A DNA stretch of 6,989 bases, taken from Candidatus Tenderia sp. (GTDB lineage Bacteria > Pseudomonadota > Gammaproteobacteria > Tenderiales > Tenderiaceae). The stretch covers positions 1-6,989 of the forward strand of contig JASBUE010000315.1 in assembly GCA_030148045.1 (NCBI GenBank), written 5' to 3'. The notes below the pieces were generated by a model. That model did not search any database. It was not told the DNA's origin and worked only from the letters and a program-made list of their open reading frames with translations. The position numbers were made by a program, and so were the translations under genes. Every line of letters begins with the position of its first letter. Within the stretch, counting starts at the first letter, position 1. Of this stretch, positions 5,271-6,989 are shown in pieces.

Positions 5271-6719
5271 GTGGACCAGCCTATAATCGATAAAGAGTTG
5301 TTACGCCGCATGGGAGTGAATAGAGCCGACATGGCCATAGCAAAAACGATCAAGCAGTACCTGGACAGCAAGCACATCGTCTACACCATACTGGAAGTGC
5401 CGCATTTCGAATCGCCGATGCAGGCGGCCACGTTGGCGAATATTGCGCCGCGTTCGCTCTATTATCCCGTGGTGATGCGCGATTCCTTCGGGTTGATGAT
5501 GGCGGTAATGCCGGCCTCGCACAAGCTGAACTACGAGCGCCTGTCGAAACTGCTGCACCGCAATATCAGCCCCGCCTACCAGACCCAGCTGTCGTCGGTG
5601 TTTGCCGACTGCCAGCCGGGCAACATCCCGCCGGTGGGCATCGCCTACGGTCTGCGCACCGTCATCGATGCCGCCCTGTCGACGCCGGAAGAGGTCTACA
5701 TCGTCGCCGGTGATCACAGTCGGCTGATCAAGATGTCGCGTAAGAATTTCATGCTGTTACAGACCAACGCCCTGCTGGCCAGCGACTTCGCCGAGCCGCT
5801 GGACGCCGCCGGCGCGCAGGACGGCGAAGAGATCGCCAACCTCGCCTGGAGTCGTGATCTGGGCGCCAGGATTCGTCAACGGGTGGAACAGGCCACCGAA
5901 CTGCCGCCCATGCCCGAGATGGCGACGCGCATTTTCGCACTGCGCGCCGACCCCAATGCCGAAGTGAAGGATCTGACCCAGCTCATCGAACAGGATCCGA
6001 GCCTGGCGGCCCAGGTGATGCGCTACGCCAATTCGCCCTATTTTGGTTACCAGGGACGGGTAGACACCATCCAGACGGCCATCGCCCGGGTGCTGGGTTT
6101 CGACATGGTCATGAACCTGGCCCTGGGACTGGCGGTGGCCAAGCCCTTCAAGATTCCGCGCCAAGGCCCCTTCGGGCTGGATCGCTACTGGCGCCACGCG
6201 GTCTACAGCGCCACCCTGATGCAGCTGTTGAGCAAGGAGATTCCCAAGGACCGGCGTCCCCGGCCGGGCACCTGTTACCTGATTGGCCTATTGCACGATT
6301 TCGGCTATCTGGTGCTGGGCCATCTATTTCGCGATGAATTCGACGGCCTGAGCAAACGGGTCGCCGAACAGGGGCGCGACCAGCTGACCGTGATCGAAAA
6401 GGATTATCTGGGCGTCACCCATGGCGAGCTGGGATACTGGCTATTGAAGGCCTGGGGGCTGCCGCAGGAACTGGTGCTGTCGACACGCGAACACCATCAT
6501 GAGCAGTATACCGGCCCCTATTCGGTCTACGTGAATATGACGCAGTTGAGCGATCATCTGCTGGAGGCCTATGAAGCCGGCGAAGTCAAGGATGATCAGC
6601 TCCCCGGAGAGCTCATGCAGGCCCTGGGGCTGGAGGCGCAGCAGGTCATCCGGGTAATGACCCAGCTGATCGAGAGTGATACCAACCTGAACGAGATGGT
6701 GCGCCGCCTGGCGGCTTAG
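5271..6719 (+). CDS. YbaK-like aminoacyl-tRNA deacylase domain fused to HDOD domain
   Basis: 482 residues from GTG 5271, the first possible start after an in-frame TAG at 5256-5258. ATG 5310 (469 residues) and ATG 5331 (462 residues, beginning MAIAKTIKQYL as in single-domain relatives) are real alternatives; none has a strong ribosome binding site. Residues about 21-165 are a YbaK/EbsC-type domain with GNIPPVG at 117-123 and AGDHSRLIKMS at 146-156. The lysine conserved in deacylating members (E. coli YbaK K46) aligns with Y65 in LYYPVVMRD, so hydrolysis of mischarged tRNA is doubtful. Residues about 198-405 are an HDOD domain: LPPMPEMATRIFAL (211-224), QDPSLAAQVMRYANSP (241-256), YWRHAVYSA (306-314) and GLLHDFGYLVLGH (339-351), in which the HD pair (H342, D343) is kept. 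HDOD proteins act in signalling and usually bind rather than cleave nucleotides. A soluble cytoplasmic protein is expected. It converges on the hydrolase remnant with a 12-nt gap. Confidence 0.9.
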   Translation: MDQPIIDKELLRRMGVNRADMAIAKTIKQYLDSKHIVYTILEVPHFESPMQAATLANIAPRSLYYPVVMRDSFGLMMAVMPASHKLNYERLSKLLHRNISPAYQTQLSSVFADCQPGNIPPVGIAYGLRTVIDAALSTPEEVYIVAGDHSRLIKMSRKNFMLLQTNALLASDFAEPLDAAGAQDGEEIANLAWSRDLGARIRQRVEQATELPPMPEMATRIFALRADPNAEVKDLTQLIEQDPSLAAQVMRYANSPYFGYQGRVDTIQTAIARVLGFDMVMNLALGLAVAKPFKIPRQGPFGLDRYWRHAVYSATLMQLLSKEIPKDRRPRPGTCYLIGLLHDFGYLVLGHLFRDEFDGLSKRVAEQGRDQLTVIEKDYLGVTHGELGYWLLKAWGLPQELVLSTREHHHEQYTGPYSVYVNMTQLSDHLLEAYEAGEVKDDQLPGELMQALGLEAQQVIRVMTQLIESDTNLNEMVRRLAA

Positions 6720-6731
6720 CCTGGGTTAACG

Positions 6732-6989
6732 TCACGCCGCCCCGCTTGAGAGCCTCTCAACCACGGTGCGGCGCAGCTCCAGCAGCCGGCCATGAAGAAA
6801 GTGGCCGGCCCCCTCGAAGTAGACCGTCTCCGGCGGCGCGGCCAACCTGCCCACCCATTCCCGCACCTTGTCGCAGGGGACGATCTCGTCCGCCGTACCC
6901 AGTCACAACAGCCACGGGCAGGAGGGGGACACCAGCCCCTGAACACGCAGCAGATTCACCGCCGGCTCCACCGTGATCAATTGGCCGAT
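6732..6989 (-). pseudogene. Alpha/beta hydrolase C-terminal part with in-frame TGA (partial, 5' end outside window)
   Basis: The minus strand reads, from the window edge, 28 residues ending SPSCPWLL, then TGA at 6905-6903, then in the same frame LGTADEIVPCDKV and later FEGAGHFLHGRLLELR, stopping at TGA 6734-6732. The sequence on both sides fits a COG2945-type alpha/beta hydrolase, in which PWL-hydrophobic-x-G-x-x-D-E-x-V-P is one continuous strand and loop carrying the catalytic Asp; the catalytic His is in GAGHF. Both residues fall after the TGA, so the truncated product should be inactive. No frameshift is needed, which points to a single-base substitution or a sequencing error. Selenocysteine is unlikely because the position is normally a buried aliphatic residue. 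Neighbouring genes use TGA as a normal stop, so the code is standard. The 5' half, including the nucleophile Ser, is outside the window. Confidence 0.75.

Noticed and set aside
6710..6741. GGCGGC...GCCGCC inverted repeat as a terminator for the YbaK-HDOD gene
   Set aside because: The loop is 20 nt, there is no T run, and both arms lie in or next to coding sequence, so pairing is likely chance in GC-rich DNA.
6903..6905. Selenocysteine at the hydrolase TGA
   Set aside because: The position is a buried aliphatic residue in this family, not a catalytic cysteine, and I see no convincing stem-loop directly downstream that would resemble a bacterial SECIS.
6716..6976. Short open frames on both strands at the right end
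   Set aside because: They are arginine/proline-rich shadow frames; the hydrolase frame, although interrupted, is the one with homology.

Overview
The window reads as a compact, GC-rich, gene-dense stretch of chromosome from a proteobacterium, most likely a gammaproteobacterium. This is inferred from an SmpA/OmlA (BamE-like) lipoprotein, a YjbQ-family protein, a YbaK-like/HDOD fusion and several Lol-type lipoproteins. The genus cannot be fixed from this sequence. No mobile element, CRISPR array, tRNA or rRNA gene is visible, and base and codon use look uniform.

Layout: (1) 1-915, minus strand: a small CXXC-20-CXXC zinc-ribbon membrane protein is followed after 5 nt by the 5' two-thirds of a PfkB sugar kinase that closely resembles ketohexokinase and runs off the left edge. 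An extended -10 promoter sits in front of the pair. (2) 1018-2003, plus strand: an ankyrin-repeat lipoprotein overlaps by 4 nt a second, unrecognised lipoprotein. (3) A perfect 13-bp hairpin at 2008-2043 separates this pair from the convergent minus-strand pair, a BamE-like lipoprotein and a YjbQ family protein (2051-2799). (4) A 70-bp divergent promoter region leads into a secreted SUMF1-domain protein (2870-3823) that lacks the catalytic cysteines of formylglycine-generating enzyme. (5) 3895-5067 encodes a rhodanese-ThiF/MoeB fusion with the rhodanese at the N-terminus, ending in a plausible intrinsic terminator. (6) 5271-6719 encodes a YbaK-like domain fused to an HDOD domain; its start codon is uncertain. 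(7) 6732-6989, minus strand: the C-terminal part of an alpha/beta hydrolase interrupted by an in-frame TGA.

The genes do not form one obvious pathway. They fall into four groups: cell-envelope proteins (three lipoproteins, one exported protein, one membrane protein), sulfur-carrier activation for molybdopterin or thiamine-type sulfur transfer (rhodanese-MoeB), sugar phosphorylation, and a signalling-type HDOD protein. The points most worth a second look are the nonsense codon in the hydrolase, the loss of the expected catalytic lysine in the YbaK-like domain, the cysteine-free SUMF1 domain with an insert, and the reversed rhodanese-MoeB domain order.
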